A stretch of 34,378 nucleotides of DNA, from NCBI GenBank assembly GCA_002686755.1, contig NYYJ01000187.1, forward strand, positions 1 through 34,378, given 5' to 3'. The position numbers and the translations under genes are program-made. Below the pieces are notes generated by a model. It made no database searches. It was not told where the DNA came from and saw only the letters and a program-made list of their open reading frames with translations. The DNA is from Verrucomicrobiales bacterium. GTDB taxonomy: Bacteria; Verrucomicrobiota; Verrucomicrobiia; Limisphaerales; UBA1096. Positions 34,345 through 34,378 of the stretch are shown here, piece by piece; positions within the stretch are counted from its first letter, which is position 1, and every line of letters begins with the position of its first letter.

Positions 34345-34378
34345 ATGTTGTTGTTTGTTAAGAAAAACGAACGGCGAC

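Noticed and set aside
1-34378. CRISPR array, insertion sequence or prophage genes
   Set aside because: No regularly spaced repeats, transposase or phage structural genes were found; the iterated palindrome is dispersed and irregular, not an array.

Overview
The window reads as a piece of a GC-rich, motile, Gram-negative chromosome, most likely from the Verrucomicrobiota or another PVC-group lineage. The evidence is a DUF1549/DUF1553 cytochrome protein paired with a DUF1501 protein, sulfatase, sialidase and CehA/McbA-type secreted enzymes, many signal peptides and lipoboxes, and a flagellar fliD-fliS block. No replication, phage-structural or CRISPR genes are visible.

Layout. 1-2.4 kb (+): a terminator of an upstream gene, a secreted thioredoxin-like protein, then glycerol kinase. 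2.4-8.0 kb: two CehA/McbA-type secreted proteins on opposite strands flanking a SnoaL-like lipoprotein. 8.0-13 kb: sulfatase (+), sialidase-like lipoprotein (-), DUF885 zinc-peptidase-like protein (-). 13.0-15.7 kb (+): an EboD-like sugar-phosphate cyclase and an alkaline-phosphatase-superfamily protein, the pair seen in ebo clusters. 15.7-17.8 kb: A-type Fe-S carrier (-), NagB (+), a Ser/Arg- and Pro-rich exported protein (-). 17.8-19.4 kb (-): ilvN-ilvC. 19.5-24.4 kb (-): flagellar operon fliD, lipoprotein, FlgM-like, fliS, FlgN/FliT-like. 24.5-26.8 kb (+): membrane-anchored PQQ-type propeller overlapping a sulfite-oxidase-fold protein. 26.8-28.6 kb (-): a lower-GC uncharacterised protein. 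28.7-33.6 kb (-): DUF1501 and DUF1553 partners. 33.7 kb to the end: tRNA-Thr followed by a chimeric pseudogene (transaldolase start joined to a frameshifted cytosine-methyltransferase tail) and a small REP-like hairpin.

The most striking signal is not a gene. The palindrome CTTGGCCAAG, usually in the longer form GCTTGGCCAAGC, occurs 31 times by hand count, about once per kb, in genes and between them. This resembles the highly iterated palindromes (HIP1) of cyanobacteria. Inside genes it is read as Leu-Ala-Lys, Leu-Gly-Gln-Ala or Ala-Trp-Pro-Ser. It is several times denser in intergenic DNA, sits in several signal peptides, and in one place forms the stem of an intrinsic terminator. It is missing from about 26.8-30.4 kb, which includes the low-GC unknown gene, and from all of fliD.

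Functionally the window mixes housekeeping (branched-chain amino acids, Fe-S assembly, glycerol and amino-sugar entry), flagellar assembly, and secreted enzymes for sulfated or aminated glycans. All calls come from reading sequence and translations by eye; no database search was run.
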